A stretch of DNA of 64,000 nt from Schlesneria paludicola DSM 18645 (GTDB taxonomy: Bacteria > Planctomycetota > Planctomycetia > Planctomycetales > Planctomycetaceae): contig CAMCMU010000004.1 in assembly GCA_945876035.1 (NCBI GenBank), positions 62,001 to 126,000 of the forward strand, in the 5' to 3' direction. This document shows positions 9,239 to 18,331 of the stretch, one piece after another. Under the pieces are notes generated by a model. The model saw only the letters and a list, made by a program, of their open reading frames with translations. It made no database searches and was not told the origin of the DNA. Positions within the stretch are counted from its first letter, which is position 1. Each line of letters starts with the position of its first letter. The position numbers were made by a program, and so were the translations under genes.

Positions 9239-10813
9239 ATGGCGACGACTCTTGCCACCCCCCCTCAAACAGTGGCCCCAACGGTGGGTCAGACGAATCC
9301 GGAAACCGCCTCGGTGGTCATCTTTGGGGCATCCGGGGACCTGACCGCGCGCAAACTGCTACCGGCCCTGTTCGATCTCTCGAAGGACGGCTATTTAGCC
9401 GATCGCGCGCCGATCATTGGCGTAGCCCGGCGTGAGAAGACGGATGAAGTCTTCCGGAATGAAATCTACGAAGCAATCAACGGACATGTGCGCGATGGTG
9501 CCGTATCAGCAGAGACTTGGGAGCGGTTCGCGAGACGGCTGTTTTATCGGCAACTCGACATCGCATCAGCAGACGGCTATCCCGCTTTTCGAGAGCAATT
9601 AGAAGAGACGGAAAGACAACAGGGAACGGGTGGCAATCGAGTTCTGTATATGGCAACGTCACCCGATTTGTTCCTCCCCGCGATCGAACACCTTGGATTG
9701 GCGGGCATGATTCCGAAGCGGGAAGATTCTGCTTGGTTGCGAGTCGTTTTTGAAAAACCCTTCGGCCATAGTCTCGCTTCCGCTCAAGAATTGACCGACA
9801 ACTTACGGCGTTTACTGAGAGAAGAGCAGATCTATCGGATTGATCACTATCTGGGAAAAGAGACAGTTCAAAACATCCTGCTGTTCCGGTTTGGCAATTC
9901 GATTTTTGAACCACTCCTGAACCGAAATCAAGTGGATCACGTGCAGATCACCGTTGCCGAATCGCAGGGGCTGGAACGTGGTCGTGGCGGATACTATGAC
10001 AAATCAGGTGCGTTGCGTGATGTCCTTCAGAATCACGTGTTGCAACTTCTGTGTCTGATTGCGATGGAACCCCCCGCTCTGTTCAACGCGCGCGATCTGC
10101 ACGACGAAAAACTCAAGGTTCTGAAAGCGCTCGCACCGGGAAACATGACAGATATTTCTCGATGGGTTATTTCTGGGCAATATTCGGCCGGGATCGTCGA
10201 GGGGAATCCGGCCGTCAGCTATCTCAGCGAGGACCGGATCCCGGCGGATTCTCGAAACGAAACGTATGTGGCTATGAAAGTCCGAATTGACAACTGGCGT
10301 TGGGCCGGCGTCCCCTTCTATTTGCGGACCGGAAAACGGCTGCCGACACGTGTTTCTGAAATCGCGATCCAGTTCAAACAACCGCCGTTGAACCTGTTCC
10401 ATACCGTTGAGTGCGAGGGTGACATCTGTGCCCTTGTGGGTGCCCGCCCAAACAAACTGGTGTTCCGGATTCAGCCGAGCGAATCGATCAAGCTTTCGTT
10501 TTCCACGAAAAGGCCCGGCATGCAGTACCAGATTCATCCCGTGACGATGGACTTCAACTACAAGGAAGCGTTTACGCAAGCGATGCCGGAAGCTTATGAA
10601 CGACTGTTGCTTGACGTCTTGCGGGGCGATTCCACATTGTTCATGCGCAGCGATGAGCTCGAAGCTGCTTGGAACTTCGTGACTCCTGTCTTGGACTATT
10701 GGGAGCGTCAGCGGACAATTCCGGAACCCTATCGATGCGGTTCGTGGGGACCGCGCGCTGCCGATGACCTGATTCAAATGGATGGTCATTCGTGGAGATC
10801 TCCAAGCAGTTGA
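9239..10813 (+). CDS. zwf: Glucose-6-phosphate 1-dehydrogenase
   Basis: Oxidises glucose 6-phosphate to 6-phosphogluconolactone with NADP+ or NAD+, the first step of the oxidative pentose phosphate pathway. The nucleotide-binding motif FGASGDLTARKL is at residues about 29-40, and the active-site signature RIDHYLGKE at about 200-208. The C-terminal domain has the expected substrate-binding segments (FYLRTGKRLP, IQPSESIKLSF). The length of 524 residues fits the family, with a short non-conserved N-terminal extension of about 24 residues before the Rossmann fold. No pgl, gnd or opcA gene is adjacent; it stands alone between a palindrome-bearing spacer and the zinc-ribbon gene. Confidence 0.97.
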   Translation: MATTLATPPQTVAPTVGQTNPETASVVIFGASGDLTARKLLPALFDLSKDGYLADRAPIIGVARREKTDEVFRNEIYEAINGHVRDGAVSAETWERFARRLFYRQLDIASADGYPAFREQLEETERQQGTGGNRVLYMATSPDLFLPAIEHLGLAGMIPKREDSAWLRVVFEKPFGHSLASAQELTDNLRRLLREEQIYRIDHYLGKETVQNILLFRFGNSIFEPLLNRNQVDHVQITVAESQGLERGRGGYYDKSGALRDVLQNHVLQLLCLIAMEPPALFNARDLHDEKLKVLKALAPGNMTDISRWVISGQYSAGIVEGNPAVSYLSEDRIPADSRNETYVAMKVRIDNWRWAGVPFYLRTGKRLPTRVSEIAIQFKQPPLNLFHTVECEGDICALVGARPNKLVFRIQPSESIKLSFSTKRPGMQYQIHPVTMDFNYKEAFTQAMPEAYERLLLDVLRGDSTLFMRSDELEAAWNFVTPVLDYWERQRTIPEPYRCGSWGPRAADDLIQMDGHSWRSPSS

Positions 10814-10976
10814 AGTCGTTTTTGATCCTCGCCGCAGAAAATTTGTCTTGGTGGGGCTTCGATCGAGAAACCCTACTGATGTAGCGATCCCATCGCTTTT
10901 TCAATTGTTGGAAGATTCTCCTCATGGCCTCACACGACGAAGGCTTATGACATCATTGTGAACAGGATTCTGTGAC

Positions 10977-13523
10977 ATGGAATTTCCAGTTTGTCCTGGT
11001 TGTGGTCAGTCGGTGATTGATGATGACGCCACCGATTGCCCGTTCTGCGGTTCTTCGATGGTGGCCAAGCCTGTCACGACAGCGATTCCGCCAAAATCAA
11101 CGGTCGCTTCGGGGACAATCGCGAATGCGTCAGTCCCGGTCGCGAATCGGACCCAACCGCCTCAACCGCGTTCCATCACGCGCAGGACCCTGCCGCCCAA
11201 AGTCGGTCCAGCAGCGATTGACGACGCGGCGGATTTGTCATTCTCTGTGGCCTCGCTCAGTGATCGAGTCGGCATTCCGTTGATGCCGAATGCGACAAGA
11301 CAGCGGTCCATGAAGGTCGTCTGCCCGATGTGTGAAACGGTGGGATATGTCGCGCACACCGCGGCCGGTCGTGATGTGAAGTGCGTCAACGCGAAATGTC
11401 TGGTGCCGATATTTAAGGCGTCGACGATCGTCGACGAGCTCCCTCCGCCTGCACCCCCTCCCAAGCCCAAGAGTCTTTTGTTTCCAGTCCTCGGAATTGT
11501 GTCCGCACTCGTGGTCGTGGCGGCTGTGGGATTGTTTGTGACGCCAGGCCTGTTCAACGCCAAAGCGAAACCTGTGGGAATGTCAGAGGAAGACCGGGCC
11601 CTCTTAGCCGAAATGGCTCGGGAGGGGCAGGCCGGCTTAATAAATGTCCCCAAGCCATCCACCGTTCTGAGCGTCGTAGAAAACAGCTTGCCCGATAAGG
11701 CACAGAAAACCGAACCGGCTCCCGTCACGACCGAAGTCTTGATGGTCAAGACTCTCAAAAAAATGGCCGATGTCTGTGTCACCGCAGAACGCCAACGGAG
11801 CAAGCCATTCTGTCGTCAAATGGCGGCTGAAGCGTGTGCGATCGATGGACAGTCAGCGGCTGCACGCGAGCACCTGGCGCAGATACTCGTGGTCGGAAAA
11901 GACGTGCTGTATTATCGAATTGTTCCGAATTTGGAACTGTTTTGGAAGGATTGGTTGGCCGGAAACAAGGCCGCCGCGGTGGCATCGATTGATGCTGCCG
12001 TCGCGGATTCGTCGATCATTCCCAAGGCGGGTCGCAATCGGTTGGAAATTGCCAGCCATTTGGCCGCGGGTCTGGCCGCCGTGGGTCGAACAACCGAAGC
12101 CTTGGCTATTCTTCAAAGTCATCAATCCACCGAAGAAGATGGGCAACTGGCGTGCCGACTTCAAATCGCCAGCGAGGGACGTCTGACTCCCCTGCGTAAC
12201 GAAGACTCACTCCTGCCGTGGTCCGCGCCACAGGCGGTTGCAACGACAGCGATCCTGCTGGCGCGGGGCCAGGTTTCAATCGCGCAGGCTTGGGCGAACG
12301 GCCAACCGAACAATGAATCCCGAGCAGAATGCCTTTCGATTTGGGCCGAAGGGCTGGCCAAAAATTCCTCTCCGACAGGATTCACAGAAGCGGTTTCAGC
12401 GATCACGCATGCCGTCGGGGACCTTGCTCCTCAACTGGCAGCTCGAGTTTTGGCCAGAGCGGCGCGCGGCCGGACGGCTGTCACAGACCCCGCGGGGAGC
12501 TTAGAATTTTTGAAGCTGGCCAGTGTCCGATTGGCGGAAGTGAAGCTGCCGTTGGAGCCGGCAATGCCAGAGAGCAAGTCGTTATTGATGGACTCACCAC
12601 CGGCCTTGGCGCCACTGATGCAAGCGGCGACTGCCGCCGCAGAAATCGCGTATGCGCAATCCTTATCCACAGAGTCTGACACGGATGTGGAAGCAACGCT
12701 CGATCGCGCGCTTCGTTTCGTCCGAGGAATCGCTCCGGCGTTGCCTGCGGTGTTGCAGCGTTCGGAGGAAGCTCAGCAGGCGGGTGTGAACGGGCTGATC
12801 CGAATGCTGAAGCGTGATCTGTCCTTGAAAACAGACGCGGAAGCGAGGCCGCTCGTGGTAAAATATCGCCGAAATTTGGCGAATCTTCTGGACGCCTCGC
12901 ATCAACGATTCGAGACGCAAACAAAAATCCTGCACCGCATGTTAGCCGCGGGGTTGAAGCATCAGGTGTGGAATGTGGTTCAGACGAGCAACGCTGTTTC
13001 CGATGCCGGAAAACGTGATGAGTTCTTGACGACTTCGCTGGCGAATGAATTGTTGGAGGCCTTTCAGAAGACGGAAAAAGAAGCGGCCATTCGGAACGCG
13101 CTTCCGGAAAACCTGATTTTCAAGCGGCCTATCCAGTCCAGCATTCGTGATCTGTTAACGAATCAGAACATTCGGGAGGCCGCTGAGATGGTGTCGCATC
13201 TCGACTTCAAGACAGAGAATCGAGACGACGTAGCGTTGACTCTTGCAATGGAGTTGGCGACATCCGAAAAGCTCGACGCCAGCTTGAAATTTATTGAGAG
13301 TCTCACGGACATTGTGTTACGAGAAGAGGCGTATTGTTTCGTGGCGGGCCTCGCGACTCAAAATGGTCAGGCCGAAGTCATTGTGAAACAGATCGGTCTT
13401 GTCAGTCAGGCTACGGAAAAAGCGGCGTTATGCCGCGGACTCACGGCCGGCGTTCAGGCCGCTTCCTTGCTACAGAGAGCCGCTGAATCGGTTCCCGCCA
13501 AGTCGAGCGATCCGAAAAATTAG
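10977..13523 (+). CDS. Hypothetical membrane protein with two N-terminal zinc ribbons and a large alpha-helical C-terminal region
   Basis: An 848-residue protein of unknown function. The N-terminus has a zinc-ribbon pattern with cysteines 6/9 and 21/24 (CPGC ... CPFC). A second possible one has cysteines 116/119 and 136/141 (CPMC ... CVNAKC). A Pro-rich stretch leads to one clear transmembrane helix at about 167-188 (LLFPVLGIVSALVVVAAVGLF). The remaining 650 residues are Ala/Leu/Glu-rich and helical, with TPR-like character (for example GRTTEALAILQSHQS), so an adaptor or scaffold outside the membrane is plausible. By topology the zinc ribbons would be cytoplasmic and the helical part periplasmic. 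AGGA precedes the ATG. No enzymatic motif was recognised. Confidence 0.75.
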   Translation: MEFPVCPGCGQSVIDDDATDCPFCGSSMVAKPVTTAIPPKSTVASGTIANASVPVANRTQPPQPRSITRRTLPPKVGPAAIDDAADLSFSVASLSDRVGIPLMPNATRQRSMKVVCPMCETVGYVAHTAAGRDVKCVNAKCLVPIFKASTIVDELPPPAPPPKPKSLLFPVLGIVSALVVVAAVGLFVTPGLFNAKAKPVGMSEEDRALLAEMAREGQAGLINVPKPSTVLSVVENSLPDKAQKTEPAPVTTEVLMVKTLKKMADVCVTAERQRSKPFCRQMAAEACAIDGQSAAAREHLAQILVVGKDVLYYRIVPNLELFWKDWLAGNKAAAVASIDAAVADSSIIPKAGRNRLEIASHLAAGLAAVGRTTEALAILQSHQSTEEDGQLACRLQIASEGRLTPLRNEDSLLPWSAPQAVATTAILLARGQVSIAQAWANGQPNNESRAECLSIWAEGLAKNSSPTGFTEAVSAITHAVGDLAPQLAARVLARAARGRTAVTDPAGSLEFLKLASVRLAEVKLPLEPAMPESKSLLMDSPPALAPLMQAATAAAEIAYAQSLSTESDTDVEATLDRALRFVRGIAPALPAVLQRSEEAQQAGVNGLIRMLKRDLSLKTDAEARPLVVKYRRNLANLLDASHQRFETQTKILHRMLAAGLKHQVWNVVQTSNAVSDAGKRDEFLTTSLANELLEAFQKTEKEAAIRNALPENLIFKRPIQSSIRDLLTNQNIREAAEMVSHLDFKTENRDDVALTLAMELATSEKLDASLKFIESLTDIVLREEAYCFVAGLATQNGQAEVIVKQIGLVSQATEKAALCRGLTAGVQAASLLQRAAESVPAKSSDPKN

Positions 13524-14422
13524 TTTTGTCTCCGGAAGTTTACAGGGAGTGTCGTTTTTCAGGTTGCCTGAGTGGTGAAAGACTGAGAAGCGTGGCGATG
13601 TCTGAGAAACAACCGGAGAGGCCGTCATGCCTCCACCGGTTGAGATGTCTCTGGACACGGCCGGAGGCCTATGGGGAAAAAGGATCAGTCGCGGTGAATC
13701 CCGCACGAGGCCACCACCGTCTCGCGCCGTAAGAGGCTCTGCATCGTGTCCCACGGCGACTTCCGTGGCATCCGTTGTCGGGAACCGAAATTCCCTGAGG
13801 ACCGTGTCCAGCCGCTGACCCCGGCGATGTCCGCGGATCGTCACAAGAGACAGTCCGCGAGGCGAAGGGCCGTTTTCGAGAGCCAGTGTCGCACCTCGGG
13901 CGGCAGATCGGTGTTGTTCCGGGTGATCCTCAAGGAGACATGATCAGATCGCTGGGGATGTCGTTTGAAAAGAATTGGCGCGCATGGGCGGTTCGGTTGG
14001 AGGGAACCATCTCACCGCGGGTATCGTGGCCGGGGATCAGATGACGATTGCTGCGCAGTCTTCCGACCAGTACCGTGATCGTGTTCGAGCCCATGCGTCA
14101 TGCCAAGGCACAGCGACTCACTCAGACCCTTCTGTAGATTTCGTATCAGCGAGGGCTGGCGAGTGGGACGTTCCCGAGATATGCGAATCACAAAATGTGG
14201 TTGAATCGACTGGTCGCGGTGGTCAATCTCTGTTCGTCGAACGACGCCGTCGAACCACGGCGAGTTGTTGGACAATCGCTTCAGAAGAGGACGTCCGTCC
14301 GTCGCACCGTTCGGTTTCGATCAGAATCCTTGTGCAAGTGAATGGCAGAAAGATGCAGACCGAAAAACATTTTCGGTCTGAAAAAATCGGGTTGGCAATT
14401 TTTTTGATGCTCTTGGAATCCA
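13524..14422. other. Gene-poor spacer, about 900 bp
   Basis: Open frames here (for example 13975-14556, which runs into the NADAR gene in another frame) show no family features. Some short inverted repeats are visible (AACCGG at about 13613-13618 pairing with CCGGTT near 13636), but I cannot support an RNA gene. Confidence 0.5.
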
Positions 14423-14872
14423 ATGACCCTCATTACGTTTTATCTCGTCGGACACGATTACGGTTGGTTGTCGAACTCGGCACCGTATCCGATCTCGCTG
14501 GAAGGCAAGATGTGGTACACGTCGGAACATTACTTCCAGACGCAAAAGTTTCATGACCTGACAATCCAAAAGAAAATTCTCAAGACCCGTTCGGCAGCCG
14601 AAGTCGTCAGGATCGCGGGTAACCCGAAACTGCGTGTCCGTCGAGATTGGGATGCCGTGAAACTCGGTGTCATGCGAACCGCCGTGCGAACCAAGTTCAC
14701 TCAGATCACAGATCTCAAGTTGCTGCTACTCAATACCGGCGACGCCGTATTGGTGGAACACAATCCGCATGATTCGTATTGGTCCTCCGGCATCGAGGGG
14801 AAGGGAAAAAACATGCTGGGAGTCATCCTAATGGAGATCCGAGAGGAATTACGGCGGAGTCAATCAGATTGA
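14423..14872 (+). CDS. NADAR family protein (YbiA/DUF1768-like N-glycosidase)
   Basis: NADAR proteins act in NAD/ADP-ribose chemistry; the YbiA type hydrolyses the N-glycosidic bond of early, reactive riboflavin-pathway intermediates. The 149-residue frame spans the whole domain: FYLVGHDYGWLSNSAPYPI, then the signature WYTSEHYFQTQKF (with the conserved Glu), then RRDWDAVKLGVMRTAVRTKF, and a C-terminal DSYWSSGIEGKGKNMLG block. The length is normal. The ATG at 14423 immediately precedes the conserved start. No riboflavin gene is adjacent. Related NADAR proteins also appear in phage-conflict settings, but nothing nearby supports that here. Confidence 0.88.
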   Translation: MTLITFYLVGHDYGWLSNSAPYPISLEGKMWYTSEHYFQTQKFHDLTIQKKILKTRSAAEVVRIAGNPKLRVRRDWDAVKLGVMRTAVRTKFTQITDLKLLLLNTGDAVLVEHNPHDSYWSSGIEGKGKNMLGVILMEIREELRRSQSD

Positions 14873-15325
14873 GTCTTCGCTCCCTTCCGCTCCAAAATTT
14901 CGCTCGCGCCGGATGGAGAATCAGGGCGTGATCTCTTGTCAAGTCCGCGGATCTGTCGGTGGACATCGGTCGGCAGCGATCAAACGACAGGACCCGTCAC
15001 GGAATCGGATGAATCATCGGCCCGTGTAGCTCTTCGATCTGAGTTTTTCACGGTCTTGAACGCTGGGGTTCATCGTCCTTGGATCGCCTTGGGGGGGGTA
15101 TGGAATCGACGCCCCCTCCGGTTTGGACTGCTCTAAAAGACCAGCCAAAATCAAACAGATCCGACATTTTTGAGAGTTTTAAAAACAGATGATTTCTTGG
15201 ATGTTGTTGTTTTTAGTCGCAAGTTATTATGAGTTAATTACTTGCATAAATATATTTTTTTACGTTAACGCCGGCTCGAAAATTGCGGTTTTAAGTGGGG
15301 ATGCGTTTTTTGGTCAACAATCTTT
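14873..15325. promoter_or_regulatory. Spacer upstream of csrA with AT-rich probable promoter segment
   Basis: The first part is ordinary GC-rich DNA. From about 15160 to 15270 the composition becomes markedly AT-rich (for example GCATAAATATATTTTTTTACG near 15244), unlike the surroundings. That makes it a likely promoter/leader region for csrA. I cannot assign exact -35 and -10 boxes. A G8 run lies at about 15091-15098. Confidence 0.4.
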
Positions 15326-15339
15326 AAGGAGGGAACATT

Positions 15340-15546
15340 ATGCTGGTGCTGACAAGGGGATTGAAGCAGCAAATAATTATTGGAGAGCAAAAGATTATTG
15401 TCACGATCTTGGAGATCAATGGAGGCCGTGTTCGGCTGGGGATTGAAGCTCCGCAGGATGTGACGATCAGACGCGACGCGTTGCTCACCAACGAGCGAAG
15501 TTGTAACCAAGAAGAACAATCCTGCAAAATGGTTCCTGAGGCTTAA
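15340..15546 (+). CDS. csrA: Carbon storage regulator CsrA (translational regulator)
   Basis: Small dimeric RNA-binding protein that binds GGA motifs in mRNA leaders and represses or stabilises translation. The 68-residue frame begins with the family signature MLVLTRGLKQQIIIGEQ. It continues through ITILEINGGRVRLGIEAP and the RNA-contacting C-terminal strand QDVTIRRDAL, followed by a short variable tail. An excellent Shine-Dalgarno (AAGGAGGG at 15326-15333) lies 6 bases before the ATG. It stands alone; no flagellar genes or fliW are in the window. The GGA inside its own ribosome-binding site would allow autorepression, which is an inference from the usual mode of action. Confidence 0.96.
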   Translation: MLVLTRGLKQQIIIGEQKIIVTILEINGGRVRLGIEAPQDVTIRRDALLTNERSCNQEEQSCKMVPEA

Positions 15547-16246
15547 CTAAGATGAAATATTCTTGCAGTCGACTCTGTGCGCGGCAGCAGAAAAATGTCG
15601 TGTGTCTGTTGAGCCTCAGTCTGTTGTTGATCCGCCGTAAAACCCTCGAAACCATTCCGACCCCATCACCGTTCACCACTGCGGCGTTTGTTTTCTGAAG
15701 CCGCCAAAACCGTGGACCATCGCCCCGTTCAGACCTCTGTTTGTTTACCGCTCGAAAGGCCAAGGCTGGCTGAGATCAGTCGATACGGTGGCGGACAGTG
15801 ACCCGTTCCTCGATGTCCAACTCCCCCACGATTGAACAGGCGAAAGTGGCTGAAAGAGTCGCTGACCGCCAACACCGGTTGTAAGTTCTACCGGATGACT
15901 TTGGGAACAGGACTCCAGATCTACCCGTCGGGCCTGCTTTTAAAAGACCCCATCAGGTCCCCAGTGATTGCGTTTGTTCACCGAAACGGGGGTCCGATGG
16001 CTCTCACGGGTACCACGCGACACGGACGAGCGGTCACGAAGAACTTTGCCCCCCTGTGTTTGTGGTCGAGGTCAATGACCGGATCAAGGAACGGCGGGTT
16101 AGCGATCGAGGGAATCTCTCGGCTGTCTCGTTTGTGGTTCAGACGCACCACGCAACCGACGGCGAACAGACGGATTCAAGCCAATAATTGACGAACCCTG
16201 TCTTATTTTTATGGCCCGCCGTGTCTTATAGAGACCCAAAGAATGC
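15547..16246. other. Gene-poor spacer, about 700 bp
   Basis: One open frame (15832-16191, plus) of 119 codons has no recognisable domain, no ribosome-binding site and biased Arg/Thr composition. I do not call it. Nothing else is visible. Confidence 0.45.
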
Positions 16247-16276
16247 AGCAAGCCGAGCTGAAAATCTCGGCTTGCT
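16247..16276 (-). terminator. Hairpin downstream of the histone-like gene
   Basis: AGCAAGCCGAG (16247-16257) pairs perfectly with CTCGGCTTGCT (16266-16276) around an 8-base loop. It lies 27 bases beyond the stop of the minus-strand 37-residue gene. The following bases in that direction are only moderately T-rich, so termination is probable rather than certain. Confidence 0.6.
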
Positions 16277-16302
16277 GGTGCTGATTTTTTGAATCAGTGA
16301 TC

Positions 16303-16416
16303 TTATTTCTTTGCGGTTTTTGCCTTTGCCTTGGCCTTTGGCTTAGCCGACTTGGCAGGCGCCTTGGCAGCGGTCTTGGCAGGTGTTTTTGCAGCGGTCT
16401 TCTTCGTAGCGGCCAT
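16303..16416 (-). CDS. Short lysine/alanine-rich basic protein (histone H1-like)
   Basis: A 37-residue frame missed by length filters. It starts MAATKKTAAKTPAK, and the rest consists of Lys, Ala, Thr, Pro and a single Ser, ending in a run of KAKA-type repeats and KTAKK. This is the composition of the C-terminal tails of eukaryotic H1 and bacterial H1-like DNA-binding proteins. Support for a real gene: AAGGAG (complement of 16425-16430) sits 8 bases before the ATG, and a hairpin follows the stop. A likely role is non-specific DNA or RNA compaction; this is inferred from composition. The antisense frames here are Arg/Leu-rich shadows. Confidence 0.75.
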   Translation of the reverse strand: MAATKKTAAKTPAKTAAKAPAKSAKPKAKAKAKTAKK

Positions 16417-16631
16417 ATCCGTGGCTCCTTAGGAAAAGATTGGGTACCCGATTCCAAACCGAGTGTCTCTCACTGGCACCCTGTCGAAGAGAGACAACTC
16501 AAAAGTCAGACGCCCCTTAACACAAGGGATGTTAAACTTCCGATCAAACTTAACGCCATATCATTGGGCCCGATCGTATGGAGATTTGAAAAACTCGTCA
16601 AGCACAATATCTTGTCGTGTAATAGATTGCT

Positions 16632-16907
16632 TCAAATAGAATGGACATAACTTAAACTCGACTCAGTGGTACGACGAGACGTAACACATCCCAACAGATA
16701 TTTTTTCCACATCAAATGACGAAGTTCATAATGGACTTCTTCAGCCTGCTGGCCATCGATTGCGATGAACGCATGCTTTTCATCGGTTGGGAAAACACCA
16801 ATGGTTTGGATGATTTCGGTGAATATTGTGTTTACGACGAAAAAATGGTTTGTCCGGCGTGGGGAGTTCCGGTAGAGCGGCTTAATGTGCCGATAGGATG
16901 TGTTCAT
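16632..16907 (-). CDS. Possible small hypothetical protein
   Basis: A 91-codon frame with mixed, protein-like composition: FVVNTIFTEIIQTIGVF, then EKHAFIAIDGQQAEEVHYEL. It reads better than the overlapping opposite-strand frame (16716-17033). Against it: the ATG follows a stop directly, there is no Shine-Dalgarno, and no family is recognised. It could be a small alpha/beta protein or chance. It lies upstream of, and in the same direction as, the histone-like gene. Confidence 0.3.
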   Translation of the reverse strand: MNTSYRHIKPLYRNSPRRTNHFFVVNTIFTEIIQTIGVFPTDEKHAFIAIDGQQAEEVHYELRHLMWKKYLLGCVTSRRTTESSLSYVHSI

Positions 16908-17029
16908 TCAAATCGATTCAGTGGCTTGACGGCCCCAGAGCCCGCTTCAACAATCTGTGCTTTGAGTGCCATTCCGGTACGGTTCTTAATTCCGCATCTG
17001 AAGCGAAGTTCTCTCTGCGTGAGATTTCA

Positions 17030-18238
17030 ATGAATCAACTACGATTGTCAGCCGCTGTTCAGTCATTGAAGCCTTCAGCCACTTTGGCGGCCGCGGCGAA
17101 GGCGAAGGAACTCAAACGTCAGGGGATCCAGATCTACGACTTTACACTGGGCGAACCAGATTTCATTACTCCGGTCAACATTCGGAATGCGGCTGTCGCG
17201 GCGATTGAGGCCGGTCATACGCACTATACTCTTTCGGGCGGTATCCTAGAGCTGAAACAGGCGGTCTGCTCGGCGTACAAGCGAGACTATGGCTTGGAAT
17301 TTACTCCGGCTCAGGTTTTGATTTCGAATGGTGCGAAGCACTCGATTCATAACGTGATTGCCGCTTTGTGTGGTCCGGGTGATGAAGTCATCATTCCCGC
17401 GCCGTATTGGGTCAGCTATAGCGCTCTTGTCGAATTGGCGGGCGCCATTCCCGTGATCGTGCCGACAACCGAAGCCAGTGGCTTTTGCATGACGGCAGAT
17501 CAGTTTCGAAAAGCGATCACACCAAGGACGCGTTTGTTGATGCTAAACAATCCGTCGAATCCCACAGGGGCGACATATCCTGTGGAACAGTTACAGAGTC
17601 TGGCTCAGGTGGCGATTGAAAAACAAATCCCGGTTCTATCTGACGAGATCTACGAAAAGTTGCTTTACAAAGGTTCTGAGTTCCGTTGCTTCGCCAGTTT
17701 CAGCCCGGAGGTTGCGGCAAGGACGATCATTGTCAGCGGAGTGAGCAAGGCCTATGCGATGACGGGCTGGCGGATCGGATGGACCATTGGGCCGGTGGAT
17801 GTCATCCGAGCGATGGACAACCTTCAAAGTCAAGAAACGTCCAACCCCTGTAGCGTCAGTCAGCATGCGGCGGTGGAAGGATTGATGGGGCCTCAAGAGA
17901 GTGTGGAAGCGATGAGATTGGAGTTCGAAAAACGCCGGAGTTACGTCATGGACCGCATGCGTCCTTGGCGCAATCGGTTTCAGATCACCTTTATTGAGCC
18001 CGGTGGAGCGTTTTACGTTTTTTTTAATATCGCTGCTGCCTTTGGAAGACCACTTGCCGGTGGTTGTGTTGTTCAGAATGCCACGGAGTTTTGTACCGCA
18101 CTGCTCGAACAGACACACGTTGCGTTAGTGACTGGCGACGCGTTTGGTGCGCCGGGTTATGTACGGCTGTCGTTTGCCACAGACATGGAAACAATCCGCG
18201 ACGGACTCGACCGGATCGAATCCTTTCTGTCTGCTTGA
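17030..18238 (+). CDS. aspC: Class I/II pyridoxal-phosphate aminotransferase, aspartate aminotransferase type
   Basis: Transfers the amino group between aspartate and 2-oxoglutarate. The ATG at 17030 gives 402 residues, the family length. The N-terminus is MNQLRLSAAVQSLKPSATLA, as in the AAT-I-beta group. The PLP-binding lysine is Lys240 in SGVSKAYAMTGWRIGW. Also visible are the PLP-ring contact NPSNPTGATYP and the DEIYEKLLYKG segment with its conserved Asp and Tyr. The C-terminal Arg that binds the substrate carboxylate is in GYVRLSFA. The frame is open upstream, but the extra residues are unlike any aminotransferase. folC follows after 93 bp and the two are likely co-transcribed. Prephenate aminotransferase activity is an alternative for this subfamily. 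Confidence 0.9.
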   Translation: MNQLRLSAAVQSLKPSATLAAAAKAKELKRQGIQIYDFTLGEPDFITPVNIRNAAVAAIEAGHTHYTLSGGILELKQAVCSAYKRDYGLEFTPAQVLISNGAKHSIHNVIAALCGPGDEVIIPAPYWVSYSALVELAGAIPVIVPTTEASGFCMTADQFRKAITPRTRLLMLNNPSNPTGATYPVEQLQSLAQVAIEKQIPVLSDEIYEKLLYKGSEFRCFASFSPEVAARTIIVSGVSKAYAMTGWRIGWTIGPVDVIRAMDNLQSQETSNPCSVSQHAAVEGLMGPQESVEAMRLEFEKRRSYVMDRMRPWRNRFQITFIEPGGAFYVFFNIAAAFGRPLAGGCVVQNATEFCTALLEQTHVALVTGDAFGAPGYVRLSFATDMETIRDGLDRIESFLSA

Positions 18239-18331
18239 AATCTCACAAAATTCGCCCCCCTTTGCCTGGGAATGCCGATGCAGAGTCTGTGCCGGCGTTG
18301 GCGGTTATCTCACAGTGGGCGTCATTGATAG

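Noticed and set aside
13975-14556. 193-codon plus-strand frame overlapping the NADAR gene
   Set aside because: It shares 134 bases with a confidently identified gene in another frame and has no family features.
15832-16191. 119-codon frame after csrA
   Set aside because: No ribosome-binding site, no domain and unusual composition; I could not support it as a gene.
16209-16457. 82-codon minus-strand Arg/Pro-rich frame
   Set aside because: It is the shifted reading of the lysine/alanine-rich gene at 16303-16416, which has the better start site.
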